Shown: in pieces, positions 11,871 to 27,118 of the stretch
How the letters are laid out: every line of letters begins with the position of its first letter
How positions within the stretch are numbered: position 1 is the first letter of the stretch
NCBI RefSeq assembly: GCF_033807575.1
Contig: NC_084727.1
Coordinates: forward strand, 992,001-1,056,000
DNA from: Cydia pomonella
Taxonomy: Eukaryota > Arthropoda > Insecta > Lepidoptera > Tortricidae
Direction: 5' to 3'
Length of the DNA: 64,000 bases
Notes under the pieces: model-generated
The model's input: only the letters and a program-made list of their open reading frames with translations
Database searches by the model: none
What the model was told of the DNA's origin: nothing
Program-made: the position numbers and the translations under genes

Positions 11871-14800
11871 ATTGCAAAATTAAACCAACAAAATCGCAAT
11901 TTTAATTATTTTCCATACTTCAAGATGGGCTCTCAGTGACCTTGACCTTTTTAAAGAACTACTTAGTCTTTTTGATTTCTAAGTTTGATTCTTATTTTTT
12001 TGGCGACCTTCATTAAAAATGACTGGGCACGATTATTTTTTATTTTGATTTTTGTCCCTCCTACTTAAGTACTTAATATCTTCCAGTACATTCCATTCAA
12101 TAAACAGTACATTTACACTTTCCCTAAACCTGTACAGTTCACAAAATCTTAAATTGTCAAAACTACGCAACGTATCTATTATTTTAGTGGTTTTTTTTTA
12201 TTACTTCGGGTAAACCTTACAATAAGAGGTTTCATAGCACATTGTTTACTTATCAAATTGCCTTAAGACATAGGTATCAAAGTTTGAGAGCCACAATTTT
12301 ACCAATTTTTGTATCCGGGTTAAGATCGGATACAAAAGGGTAGACACCGGACCTATTTCTTTGTGATACCTTATTCTCTTTCCATTAGAAGCAACTTTTT
12401 TTCACCATCCAATGTTCTCCCTTGATGGCAAAACACTCGTTACCCTAAAAAAAAGTATGTCTCATCTTTACACTGGTACAAAACTAAAACCGTTCTATAT
12501 TGAAGATTACCAAAATTCAGGCCGAATCTACGGTTAAGTATTATTTAACGATTCGCTATGTACTTCAAGAATCTGTCACGTGTTGAGATCGCGTAAAAAC
12601 ATTTTTTTTATACTACGTCGGTGGCAAACAAGCATACGGCCCGCCTGATGGTAAGCAGTCTCCGTAGCCTATGTACGCCTGCAATTATTAATTAATTATT
12701 TTTTCACGAGTTCTCTCAATTGGTCCCAAAATTGTCCGGCATTATCCCAACATACTTTACCCAGATTGTCATTGCGATACGTTCTTCAATAAGGCGGCCC
12801 AAGTTTAGCCCCATCGTCATACAAGTTAAATAGATTGTAGTTATCCATAGGTATATTTATTTATACCTACTTACAAAATTTCACAACACACCATGATCAT
12901 TCCCAACTTACTGATACGGATAGGTACAGTCAAGTGTAAAAATATGGGTGTACACATCTTACTCAAAAATATGTCCCATAGCATCTTATTCCAGTGTAAT
13001 AAGAGCGTAGTACCATATTTATGAGACGATTCTTTCGATACATATTTTTGCACTTGACTGTACGACGACAACCGAAGCTGAGACATCATTCTTTTTTGCA
13101 GTTTTTACCTATATGGTAATTAATATCAATCAATCATTTATTATTTCGTCATCATAGGTGTAAAATACATTTAGTACAGGTGATAGGGTGTTTGGTATTA
13201 GGGTGTAATAGATACAGTATAATATAAAAATGAAAAACAATATTACGTGGTAACAACAAAAACAACTTGCGTCGGGCAGCGCAGAATAAATTCCATCTGG
13301 CTCGCGGGCGATGTCGACGGAACGGCGCGCAATGAGCGAGCGCACGAGTCTCGCGTCTGTGTGCGCGCACTCACACTTAGATAGCTCCGGCTCCCGCCCA
13401 CCGCAGCGCGACAGAAACATAGCTTCAAAAATTCGAGATTTGAAAAGTTGCTCAACTAGGAATTGCTCTTAAGTACTTAGTAAGTTTTATTATGTTTGTT
13501 TATGTTACTGTTTTTATGTGATTAAATATAGGTATTTATACTTCAAAGCCGTAGCACATGATATTAAAAAAAACCCGGCCAAGTGCGAGTCGGACTCGCC
13601 CATGAAGGGTTCCGTACCATTTATGACGTATTAAAAAAATTACTTACTAGATCTCGTTCAAACCAATTTCCGGTGGAAGTTTGCATGGTAATGTACATCA
13701 TATATAGTTTTTTTATTCTTATAATTCTGTTATTTTAGAAGTTACAGGGGGGGGGGGGGGGCACATTTTACCACTTTGGAAGTGTCTCTCGCGCAAACTA
13801 TTCAGTTTAGAAATTAAAATTATATTAGAAACCTCAATATCATTTTTGAAGACCTATCCATAGATACCCCACACGTATGGGTTTGATGAAAAAAAAATCC
13901 GAGTTTCAGTTCTATAAATATGGGGAACCCCCAAAATTTATTGTTTTTTTTTTTTCTATTTTTGTGTGAAAATATTTATGCGCTTCACAGAATACATTTA
14001 CTTACCAAGTTTCAACAGTACTTCAGTTCTTATAATTTCGGAAAAAAGTGGACGTGACATACGGACAGACAGACAGACATGACGAATCCATAAGGGTTCC
14101 CTTTTTTGCCATTTGGCTACGGAACCCTAAAAACGGGCAAAAATTTTCCTATCTTAGTTATCAGGTGCTAAAACAATACTACCATAAATACGTTCAAGGG
14201 CGCATTATCATGATTCATGGTGTGATAACACTGATAAGTTGTGCACAAGGTGTTATCAACCCAGTCTACCGTAACCCGAAACGAAGTACTGACTGACTAA
14301 GAATTTAAAAAATAATCTAATAGGTACTAAATAAATTTATTAATAAATAATGTATATACAAATTAAATGTAAGTTACAAGAATTATAACTACTTATAAAA
14401 TAAACTAATATAACTAAACCTAACTCAAAAAGTAAAATAACTAAAATGTACACTCCAACCCTGTGTGATGGGCCTCTTGGCAGAGTGCCCATCACGCAGG
14501 CAGCATTCCCGCGCTGTATCGCAATAGCGAGTCTTTGCGCGAGAAAGCTGCCTGCACGAGGGTCTCCTGTTGCCTCCCTTAATCGTTTCCCGAGCTCCTT
14601 GTGGAGCCCATGCGCACTTCTTCACCACGGCCCGAGTGTCTCTAATAGGTATATGTAAGAACATATAAATAAAAAGTACAGTGAGGGATGAAAGCTTATA
14701 TTAAAAATGCAATTTTTGCCAAAAACTTACTGCAATTTGAAAAATTTACTAGAAAAATGAAAATGACACCGGATCATTAATTGTTATAGCGATTTACACA

Positions 14801-17800
14801 CCCATTAAGGAGAGGCTACTTAGGGTATTCCGATGCATAGGGGCAGGGATTTACTAATATATTATATAGTCAAAAAGTGATTTACCGTATTCTATGAACG
14901 CTTGAAAATTCTGGGATTTCACATGCGCGTTGTCATCTTATATTAGCTGTCAATCTTTGCAAATGTATATTCGAGGGGTCGGTAGTACAATTGTAAATAA
15001 TTTATCAATATTAGACCGAGCTTTGGTCGGAAAATGCGCGTTTTCCCAGAGACAGGACTTGCTAGGAGAGAAAGTGCTAGTCGATTTTTAGCCCCCAAAA
15101 ACCCCCATATACCAAATTTCATCACTCAATATAGATTCATATAAATTGACATGAATGTACTGTAATGCAATCGTATGTTGTGTAGTTAATAAATCTGAAT
15201 CCTTACAGCCGCTTCCGAGATCCCCGAAATATAAAAATATATAAGAATTAATTGCTAGTTCAAAGGTAAATAATACGAGTTGGCACAGTAGCTGCTGACA
15301 GCCACTGGGTAGAAAGCGGCGCACACCTCTCCACACCCTGAGCCGCTCACGCAATGTTGTCCCCTTGTCGCTCCGTGCGAGCGGCCGTTTTCGGGGACCC
15401 ATATTGTGAGTTGGCAAGTCACCACATGCCCATTTTGTCGTGTTTTTATAACATATGATCAGGGCAGGTGCCATAGTCACCTCTATAGTCTCGGTTACCA
15501 GTCCACTAGCAACTCAACCCAATAGCCCGGTTTCTTTTTGTACCTTTTTCTTACAATAGTCCTACACTAACCTGGGCTTGTCCTTGGGTGCACTGCTATA
15601 GTGTGAACAGGGATAATCGTCGGTTGGTGTCACATTACTTTTAGAGTAAATTGTCTTATTACAAGGGGCCTCTACGTGTTGGCTTCGGCCCCACGCACGC
15701 CTTCAAAATGCCCGGGACCCCATGGTCCCGTGAATTTGTAAGAGACATACAAATAATAATAATAATTCAGCCTATATACGTCCCACTGCTGGGCACAGGC
15801 CTCCTCTCATGTGCGAGAGGGCTCGGGCTATAGTCCCCACGCTAGCCCAATGCGGATTGGGAACTTCACATACACCTTTGAATTTCTTCGCAGATGTATG
15901 CAGGTTTCCTCACGATGTTTTCCTTCACCGAAAAGCTAGTGGTAAATATCACATGATCAAAGGTATAAGATACAAATTATTTATTCAGATTATTAAGACC
16001 TTGGATTACGCATAAATACAAAACGAATCTAGGGGTCCAGCACAAAGGAATATAGGTACTTAAGACCTCACAAACACCAACCGGTTTTAAATAATAAAGG
16101 CACTAACACAACAATTATTTTAACGATTTCACAAACTGGTAATACACCATTTGTAAACAGCTTTTAAAAGCCCTAGGTATTATATGTATAGTCTGTCAAG
16201 CCATTTCCGTCAGTAGAAAAAAGCGGCAAATTAAATAAAAAACCGGCCATGTGCGAGTCGGACCACGGATACAAACCTGTAGGTATATATTATTATATGA
16301 CATAACTAAAAATTTAGTTTTCGCAATTTTGTCTTTATCTGTACTATAAGACGTTGCTTTGTACCAAATTTCAAGATTCTGAATTCACGGGAAGTACCCT
16401 GTAGGTTTTGATTTCCTCGCGAGTGTCGAAAATTTGCGGCATAAACGGCTGTATCTTTTGATTGCGTTGGCTTAGAAGTTTGATTTTTTCACAGCTCCAA
16501 GGGATAGGTAGTAGACCTGAGTATTTGATATAAATTCCAGCTTGACCTCCACGCGTTCCTGATAGAAAAGGTCTTGACAGACAGATAGACGGACGGACGG
16601 ACAAGAACGTGATCCTATAATGATTCCTTTTTTTCCTTTCGACGTACGGAACCCTAAAAATTTAGGCGCGAAGAGTGATCACCCCATATAATTTTTTTTA
16701 AATAGTTCCGTGAGACACATTCATGTTAAATATGTTAAAACGGGTCACTCACGTAGTTTAAGTCGAAAACGCTCCACATGTTTCACTCCATACCGTGGAG
16801 TGTCGTCAGGAGCTTGCGTTGACGGACCGGCGTAGACTGCGGGCCGCAGCCCTCCGCTCCCGACACCCGGCGCGGGCGCCGGTGGCGGCAGGGGAGGCGA
16901 GAATCTACCCTCGTTTACGGCATTGTTGTATTATATGGTCAGTATGGAGTGAAACATGCGTATACAAAAGCGCTGGGCCGTATTCTTGTTTGCCATAGAT
17001 GTAGTATAAAAAAAATTGTGGCATCCAATACGAAGACGGTCTTACCGTGTGACGACCCCCTCCTGTATGATGTGTGCGCAGTCGATGTCTCTGTAGCTGG
17101 CGTCTATCGCGTCCTTTACAGGAACGGCATCCAACATGAAGACGGTCTTACCGTGTGACGACGCCCTCCTGAATCTTGGCGGCCAGCGCGGCTCCCACTT
17201 CTTTCTCATTGCCATAGATGTGGGCGCAGTCGATGTGTCTGTAGCCGGCGTCTATTGCGTCCTTTACGGCTTGCGTCACCTGTCCGGGCTGGGACTGTGG
17301 ACAAATTGGAAATAAGTTAGTACATAGGAACCCTTTGAAGAGACTAGTTTTTACGAAAAATATGTACCAATTCATATTAATCCATAAATTTTCCAAGAAC
17401 ATGCACTTATTATGTTTAAAAACATATAAAAAGTAAAAAAAAAGTGGAATTGATTAAATTTGTGTAAGATTTTTTCCTCCTTATGACCTCAGGCATACGT
17501 GGTTAAATTTTTCCGTTTCCTAGCGGGCACCTTGTATAGTAAACACCCCTATAATGGAACAGGCACCAGTAATGGGAATGGTATAGACAAATCCTGTAAA
17601 ACAATTATTTACCATCAGTGTTTAATCGCTGGCAACATTTTACCATAAACAAGAGCCAAAAAGCTGCTTAAGTTTAATTTTTCATTGATATTTGTTATTT
17701 TGAAAATGAATGGCGCCATACATTCCATGATTGGAGCAAAAAACCACAGTTTTAATTGGTTAATAATATTGAAACCAATTGCAGTAGCTTTCATTAAATA

Positions 17801-20800
17801 CATAGAAAACATAAAGGACGAATTGGACATTCAACTTTTAAAGCGTAAAGCGGTAGAAGTTACCAGGTGTCGGTGAAATATCACAAACGCTCCAAATTTT
17901 CTCTTAAATGTTCCATTATTGGTGCCGTTAGCATAGTGTAAGTTATGGGAATCAGATTTAAAATTAAACAATTTAATTTTATATTTTAACGATGACATAC
18001 ACTTATAATAATATCTTAATCTTTAGACCGCCATTTCTCATAATAATAAAAATATCTATTGTCGCTTTTTGTGGGGGCCCATCTTGTGGGGGCGAGTCAC
18101 CGTCTGCCGGAAATAAAATTGAATACCGTTTTATTAGGCAGGCGTCCGGTTTTTTATCCCATAGCCCAGTATTTAGTCCATCGCTTTCACCCAATAGCCC
18201 AGTTCATTTTAGATTCCATCAACCCTCAAATAGTCCTTACACTCTGGTGGGTGCTGCCTCTGCGTGCGTCCCATGACACGGGCAAGGGAAAGATCCGCTA
18301 GGTGTACCCCTTACATTTCATTAAAGTGTCTCTAGGTGTTGGCTTCGGCTACGCGCACGCCTCCCAAAGGTCCGGAACACCATTGTTCCGTGATGGGAAA
18401 GACATAAAATATCTATAATCTTGCACAGACTACGCGTGCGGGGGGGGGGGGGGGGGGGCTGCGGAGAACGCGGCGAAACAAACACATTCCTCATTTTATG
18501 CCTCTTGCTGTCAAGTAAGCCGGGTCTTGGTGTTCCGAGGCAAAGTGTTTGGTGAGGGACCTAGGTAAACGCTTGCGAGATAGGGGTTGCGTGCCTAGGT
18601 CTGGTTCGTTCGTACCTGATGCAACGTGGTATACGTTGGACCAGGTACGAACGAACCATCACTTTCTATAGGAGTTATAAGATTTAGTAACTTTTTAGTA
18701 CTTTGGAGGACAATTTCTCCCAATAGGTTGAGTTTGGGCAGTTAAAAAAAATACGTGTCCGTTATTTTAGACTACTCTATAACATATATAAATATTAATC
18801 AAATCGGAACCGGACAGTTGGGTACCTTTCCTTGTCAGTATTTATTTATTTATTTAATCTTTATTGCACAAATGAAAACCTTATAGTACAAAAAGCGGAG
18901 TTAATGCCATGAGGCATTCTCTACCAGTCAACCTTACTATTAGAGTCAGACAAAGATAAATTGACAGTGATTTTAATAGCCCAGTCTCTGCTAGTGTTAA
19001 GTAAACGTCATAATTTAATAGAATAATGACGTTTAAAATAATACTGTCTGGGCCGCCAATATTGCTGCTAACTAATCTTGATCAGTACCCCTAGTGTAAC
19101 TTTGATCGACATCATAACGTGACGAACGCGTTTGCGTTAAGTCTCATTTTGTATAGGATTTTGAGTTTCCAAAACGTCCCGCTTGGCGCGCTCTTTCGAA
19201 ATCCAATACAAAATGAGACTAAACGCAAACGCGTACGTCACGTTTGGAAATCGAATTTATTTACACTAGGGGTACTGTACCCCTAGTGTAACTTTGATCG
19301 ACATCATAACGTGACGAACGCGTTTGCGTTAAGTCTCATTTTGTATAGGATTTTGAGGTTCCAAAACGTCCCGCTTGGCGCGCTCTTTCGAAATCCAATA
19401 CAAAATGAGACTAAACGCAAACGTGTACGTCACGTTTGGAAATCGAATTTATTTACACTAGGGGTACTGACTCCAACATTATACTTGGATTACTTGGTTA
19501 CATTTAAAACAAAATCCTAATGAGCGTGCCACTGGACGGTCAAATCAATCCTAAAAATCTATTTTCATATCAGCAGCTCGAATAAGCCTGCTTTCCTCAC
19601 TCCAGGAGTGAGACAAAGTAGCTTTTTTAATTTAGTGAAGGCCATGAATATTTCTAGAAGCTTTCGTCATAACGATGATGCCTTTCATTCATAAATGTAA
19701 ATAAATGTGGTTCATTTTACTTGATGTTGAATTTTTTTAACCTTTAATATGTTCTCACCACTGAGGTGAAAAGTATGTGTCACACGAGAGCAAAGTTATT
19801 TTACATCTCGTGTTTTTGAGTCCCTCGTTACGCTTAAGATTCTAACTAAGAATCACTCGCTTCGCTCGTGATTCATTTATGGAATCATTCGCTTACACAG
19901 GACTCAAAATCAACACTCACAAGAAAAACCAACTTTCCTCTCTTGTTGCACAATAGTTATTTGTACAACAAGAGAGCAAAGTTTGATATTTCTTCGAGTG
20001 CTTGTTTTGAGTCCCGTGCAAGCGAAAGATTCTATAATAGATACCGTTGAATTACGTATGCACTTTTTTGTCTCTTTCTTTTTGCTAATGACGTGAAAGG
20101 GATAAAGACAATAGAATCCAATTATTTCGAACTTGAATTAGGCCCCGCACGTTGAAATGGCATTCGAATCTAAAGGTCACTCGATGAGCAAAATGTGATT
20201 TTGCTCACTGTTTTTAAGCAAATTACCCTTGTTCGAGCTGCTGACGTGAAAATAACTATTTTAATCATAGATTGTAAACTTATTAGCAGAGGTCGGGAAG
20301 GTTATACCGCAAAAACAAATACGAGCACGGTAATAGAACGAGATAAAAACTTTGGACAAGTTTTAGTTGTGGTTATCCTGTTATGAATACAATATAGAAA
20401 TCTTATCAATTCGACGACCGGTTTGGCCTAGTGCAGAGGTTCCCAATCTTTTTCAACATGCGGCGCAGTTACAAGTTTAGTATTTTGCAACGGCGCCCTT
20501 GTAAATTTAAAATCACGGTCGAAAAAGAGTGACACGACGCTATATTATTTACCGATGCGAGCGCTCAAATAGGTATCCGCGAATATTTGTGGTTTCGGAT
20601 AATGATAGAACTCACGGCGCCCCTCTTTACTTTCTACGGCGCACCAGGGCGCCGCGGCGCACACTTTGGGAACCCCTGGCCTAGTGGGTATATAGTGACC
20701 CTGCCTACGAAGCTGATGGTCCCGGGTTCAAATCCTGGTAAGGGCATTTATTCGTGTGATGAGCATGGATATTTGTTCCTGAGTCATGGGTGTTTTCTGT

Positions 20801-23800
20801 GTATTTAAGTATTTATATATTATATATATCGTTGTATATATAACAATATACATAATGGATATATACAGATGATTACTATAACTAGCTTATATCTAAAATA
20901 GGCCCTTGAGGCATTGTACCAAGGATGCTGGCGGCATTTCCTCGTTGTATCGCAATACTGATACGTTGTGCTAGGAAGCCGCCAGCTCTTCGGTCACCAG
21001 TTAGTTATATTATATTAATTAGTAGGTATTTAATTTGTAAATAGTAGGTAGTGATATCTTATTCTCAAGTACAAAGCCTGCACCTAACAAAAGTCTCTTT
21101 TTGACCCAGTGGTTGACTGGTAGAGAATGCCTTAAGGCATTAAGTCCGCCATTTGTACTTAATATTTTATGTGCTATAAAGTATAAATAAGTAAATAAAT
21201 AAATAATAATATAATAATAATAATTCAGCCTATATACCTACGTCCCACAGCTGGGCACAGGGCGGCTACGGGGAAAATCGAAATTCGTCAATTGCGGGCA
21301 TTTTTCTCTGTCACTCTGATTACGTCTTACGAAGAGTAAAAGAGAAAGATCCCCGCAATTTGCGAATTTAGGTTTTCGCGGTAGGCCCCCAGGCCTCTTC
21401 TCATGCGCGAGAGGGCTCGGGCTATAGTCCCCACGCTAGCCCAATGCGGATTGGGGACTCCACATACACCTTTGAATTTTTTCGCAGATGTATGCAGGTT
21501 TCCTCACGATGTTTTCCTTCACCGAAAAGCTAAATGAAATAAATAAAATAATTTAAACTTACAAGCAACCATTGGGTCAAACAGAAATTTGTAGTTAGTG
21601 CAAGATTGTACAGTCAGCATCAAAAGTAGCGTATCAAATAACGATTCATAAGTATCTACCATTCTGTAACAGCTTAACAAAAAGTGATGTCCTTAATATA
21701 GAACAACTAAGACTGTAAAAGATATGCTTTTGGACGCGAACTTTAGAAATTTATCTATATTTGGAAAAGTTATCCGGAATATCAGATACTTTTGGCGCGT
21801 TGTTTCATCCGCTACTTTTGATGCTGACTGTACACAACGAGAGGGAATATGAAACACAAATCAAGTTATTCAAAAACTTCTTCCTCGCGTTGTCGCGTTG
21901 TCTAAATCGCGAGAAATAAATTGACTGTTTCATACATTTTGGCTGTCTGACCTTAAGGTGGTTCGACTAGGTTACCCAAAGCTTAAACCTCACTAGATGG
22001 CGCCACAATTGCAAATTTTGAGTTTTAATTTTTTTGTGGAGTAGTCTTGGTATTTCTATTCTGTAAATTATGTTTAGCGCACTCTTTAAATAAATATTGA
22101 ACTATTACAACAAACATTGAACACTTCATTGTATAAAAACTACCCCTTAATGTCGACAGAATGTTTCTTGACTCTATTTCTAAGTATCACTCACACATTC
22201 AAACAGTCTTACTGGGATCCTTGTAGTAGACAATTTGGCACAGCGTGAGTAGGCTTCAATAGCGTTGCGGTATGTACGTGGAAATACATGCAAGAGGATG
22301 TGGGTTCGAGACTCATTAATTTTTTTTTTGTTATCAGTATTATCAAGTACCTATTATTAATAAATTATTTTATGAGAAATATGAGCGTTTTCCATAAAAA
22401 TATTAAAAATCTGATTCTCACGCATCATGATATTTTTGGGTTCTTCCAACTCAGAATCACTAGCATAATCAATCCTCGTGCTAAAAAAACCCGAAAATTT
22501 GTATTGAAATTTTAGTTTTACATTGAAATTTCTTTCACACTAAAATGTGACGTAATGGTATGGATATTTTAGGATATCTTTTTTTAATGCTAGGGTGGAG
22601 AAGATTCTAAGTAGAATAAACCTAAGAAAGTCCAAATTTGTAAGTTAGATTTTCCGGTATTTTTTTCAAAAAAAAAACGCTGTTTTGTTCTAAAATTAAA
22701 GCAATCCCTTACTGCCCAGCCTTTAAAAAAGTAGGTAATATTTTACAGTAGAATTAAAACATTTTTTTTACGATACATTTAATTAAATTACAGTGAGTTA
22801 CAAAATTGCATGGCCTTCTATTTATAACCATTATAAAAAGAAATGAGATATTTACCATGTTTGTTTATATTATTGATTTCCCGATATTTTGACACAACTA
22901 GAAGTTTCACACAATGCCTAGAGATAGAAAATTATTTATTTATTTTATTTATTGTCAATTTCATTCAACGGATCACATCATATCCAATTTATGTGTTTAT
23001 GTATTTCATTGTTTTCTACCTAGTTGGTTATTAAATTCTGTTACTGCAATAATCTTTATCTACATAAAATATACCAACGAAAGTTTAATAAAGTATATAT
23101 TACAATGAAGTACACAAAATCAGGAATTACATATGACAATATCATTCAAAATCGCCTCCTCTGGCTTTGACACAGGCCCTCAAACGACGAGGCTAGTCAT
23201 CAATAGCGGCACGCACGATTGTCATGTCTAATTCCGTCACTGTCTTAACTATGGCCCGCTTGAGGGAGTTAAGATTTGTGTGGGGTTTAGCACAGGCTTT
23301 CTCCTCAATAACCTGCTATATGGCATAATCCAGGGGGTTAAGGTCCGGGCTGGAGGACGGCCAGTCTTCGTGGGCAATAAAGTCAATTTTGTTCCTTCGA
23401 AACCAGGCTCGAGTTGTTTTTGCCTTATGTGCAGGAGCTGAGTCCTGTTCAAAGATCCATGGCTGGTTTTGAAATAGGGTGTGGCTTAAGGGCTTCACTA
23501 TTGGTTTGAGAACGGTTTCCAGTTTCCGGTTTTCACACCTTTTTCACAGAAATGAATCTGTGTTAGCCCTGAGTATGACACACCCAAAATCATGTTTGGC
23601 GGGTGCCCACATTTGTGCAACGCAATAGGGTTGTTTCCATCTACAAATCTTAGAGCATAATTGTATCCCAAAAAATTCTTTTGGATTATAAGAACATGTT
23701 AAACTACTTTTAGGGGACCTGTAATGACCATATTTTTGTAAATATTGAATTTAAAATATCTTTTGGCACACGTCACGTGACCAAACCCGAAACGTCATTG

Positions 23801-26800
23801 AAGATTCTGATGACGTCACAACTCTCGGATTGACACTGTTGACAGTTAGGCGATAAACAACAAATGACAAATGTCAGTTGACAGCTCGTATCTTCTACGT
23901 GTGTATGTAGTTATGTGTCAAACCATAAACTGTGACGTCACACAATTTTCAAAGAGCGTTTTGGGCGCGAAAGCATCTGTCAAAATATATTTTGTTAATT
24001 TAACATATTTAAAGCCGTTTTTAGTATAAAAGCTGAATTTTAAGGCAACTTTTAGTTAATATAGAAAGTAATACAAGCGTTTCAAGAATTTGGAATACGA
24101 TTCTCTTTTAGGCCCCAATTCATTATATATAAGACGAGATAAGCGTTATTTGTGGTATATAATTATAGCTCACAAATCCACCACATTATGTCATTTTTTA
24201 TTTTTTCGGTAGCATTTGTTTTAACGGAAATAAAGAGGTTGCAAATCGAGTAACAGAACTTCAGAACAGATATCATTTGATATTTACCAGTCGCTTTTCG
24301 GTAAAGGAAAACATCGTGAGGAAACTGGACTAATTCCAACAAGGCTTAGTTTTACCCTCTGGGTTGGAAGGTCAGATGGCAGTGGCTTTCGTAAAAACTA
24401 GTGCCTACGCCAAATCTTGGGATTAGTTGTCAAAGCGGACCCCAAGCTCCATTGAGCCGTGGCAATATGCCGGGACAACGCTAGGAAGAAAGAAAGAAAT
24501 CGAGTAACAGAACTTAGTAACCAACTAGGTATAATAGTTATGATGTAAATGTCCATATCATGTTGGAGTCATATATGTATTAGCCAACTAATTATTCAAG
24601 ATCAATACACTTAGCTCCCTTAGGTATTCGCCTAAGTACAATCTCGGGCAAAATTGAGTTTTATAAAAGTGAACTAGTTTCTAGGTCATATTTTCTATGA
24701 ATTGGTCATTTTTGTAGACTCCAATTACAGTTACACTTTTCCTGGTTTTTCGCGGACCAAAATATCGATGATTTTTGTAACTTGATTTAGACGTTGCTAT
24801 CATTTTCAATCCAAAAACACATAAAATCACAATTCAGAACATGCGGCAGCGTTGTTTTCTATCAAGTACCTCAAGCACCAGGGCGGCTACCGGGAAAATC
24901 GAAATTCGTCAATTTCGGGCATTTTTCTCTGTCACTCTAATTACGTCTTAGTGAGAGTAAAAGAGAAAGATTCCCGCAATTTGCGAATTTAGGTTTTCGC
25001 GGTAGGCCCCCAGGTCCTGTCAAGTTTCAGCAGTGTTGCCAGGTGAGCGGAAGAGAATTATCGTACTTGAGTGTCAATATTATTGTACCGTTGAAAAAAA
25101 TATCGTACGCCAATCAAAAAGGCAGCCCCTAAAAATTTCTTGCAAAATAAGCTTAAACTTCCAATTAATAATAAAAAAAGACAATTTTCGTCTAAATTGC
25201 GCAAAAAATCTGTTTATGTTTGTGTATTTTTGGGATAGACTCAAACGGTATACAGGAAATTGTGACATTTTAAACTTTAAACTTACACCAAGGAGCCGAA
25301 CACCCAAAATATACTAATTTTAGCCTATTTCTGAGAGAAAGTGTCATATTTTGCTTCCAATTACTAGACTTTTAAGGTGGCATCATCCAAGGGCTGAAAT
25401 TATAGTACTTTAGTGTACGATAATGCTCTTTGGAACATTACGTCATACCGGGGCCCAAATTATCGTACATGTACGACAATTATCGTACGCCTGGTCACAC
25501 TGAGTGTCAGTGTCGACAGAGTCAGCTAAAAACGCGTCAAACATCGCAACGTCGCGCCGATGCATGGAGTGGCAACGCCGCAATGTATTTGTACACGACA
25601 TTTGTCACACACACATGAGTAAAATTTATAAAAATATAACGTTGATTATTGCATGATTTCTGTATGAAACAAAGTTTTTCTATTAATTTAGCGCAAATGA
25701 ATATTCGAAAGTAGATAGATGCGCAACTATTTATGTAATAATATTGTGTAATTAATTAATAAATAGCGATTGTTTTTTGTATGAAAATCGAACCACCTTA
25801 ACACACTCCGCTTTGCCTCGCCTGGCTCGCCTATACAACACGCATGCTAATACTTAATATTAAGAGGCTGTCAATACCTAAAGCGCGCACACTGTCTATT
25901 TATATCGGAGTAAATGAGATAGCACTGTCGCATGTTACTGGGCCTGGGCAAGGGAATAATAAGAAAAATATTTAAATAAAAAAAAGTGGATTATTAGTGT
26001 AATATTTTACTCAACCACAGTTTAGATATAAATGTTTTGAAATTGTGATTTTAATTGCAGACCCATAAGTCAAAACAATAAAGACATAAAACCGTTTAAT
26101 TGTGATTTTAAGACCAATCTTTGCAATTATTTTCTATCGAGCCAATTTCGTTCAATCATGTATCGAGTACAACCACGGTCTTTGAAATATAATTAATATG
26201 AACATATATTTTTCTTACTTAACTAAAACAAATAGTATTTCTTAAAAAACTGTTTAAGTAACATCAATTTCAAGGACATTGGGTGTTGACAGCCTCTTAA
26301 TATTCCTTCTTCGGATGTGTTTTACGACAGTGCAGCCTCATTTAAAAACCAATTATTATCTGTTGACAACCTCGGCTAGCTCGGCTACCTTAGTCACTGT
26401 TGTGTAGAAATTTTGTTGTTAGTATTAAGTAGGTGTTTTGTCAATTATAATAATAAGTACCTGGGCGACCGAGCTTTGCTCGGTTATAACTATTTATTGT
26501 AATATGGTGGTCTATAGGTGATAATCTTAACTACATTTTTTTACTAAATTAAACTTGTCTAAAACAATAAAAATTTAAAAAATTATATATAAACTTAAAC
26601 ATATAAAAAAAAAACAAAAGTTAGTCACCGGGCGAGATTCGAACCCGTAACACTCGTTTAGCAGTCCGGGTCTTAACCCGCTGGACCAGACGGACAGTGG
26701 CCGGCAACACGAAATTAGCGACCATATTCTGAGTCGAAAGAAAAACGCATGAAAACTCGAAAACACGCGTTTTTCCAAACATAAGACTAATATAGATAGA

Positions 26801-27060
26801 TTGTATACCCCCAAAAACCCCCATATACCAAATTTCAGCGAAATCGTTAGAGCCGTTTCCGAAATCACAGAAATATATATATTTATATATATACAAGAAT
26901 TGCTCGTTTAAAGGTATAAGATAAAGACGTTTATTCAAAAAGTTTAAACATAGGTACATAATAAAAGTACACAATAATGCTTACAAACTAATTTATTGTA
27001 TATGCTATTTGATTTGTGTTCTAGCCTAATTAATATATGAATATATGAGTGAATATACGA

Positions 27061-27118
<58 letters not shown>

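Noticed and set aside
13130..13455. Overlapping minus-strand ORFs of 70-96 codons
   Set aside because: GC-rich patch giving three overlapping frames; no recognisable protein.
26636..26702. tRNA-Ser-like sequence on the minus strand
   Set aside because: It is embedded in a dispersed repeat and I could not pair a proper acceptor stem; treated as a tRNA-derived retroposon head.
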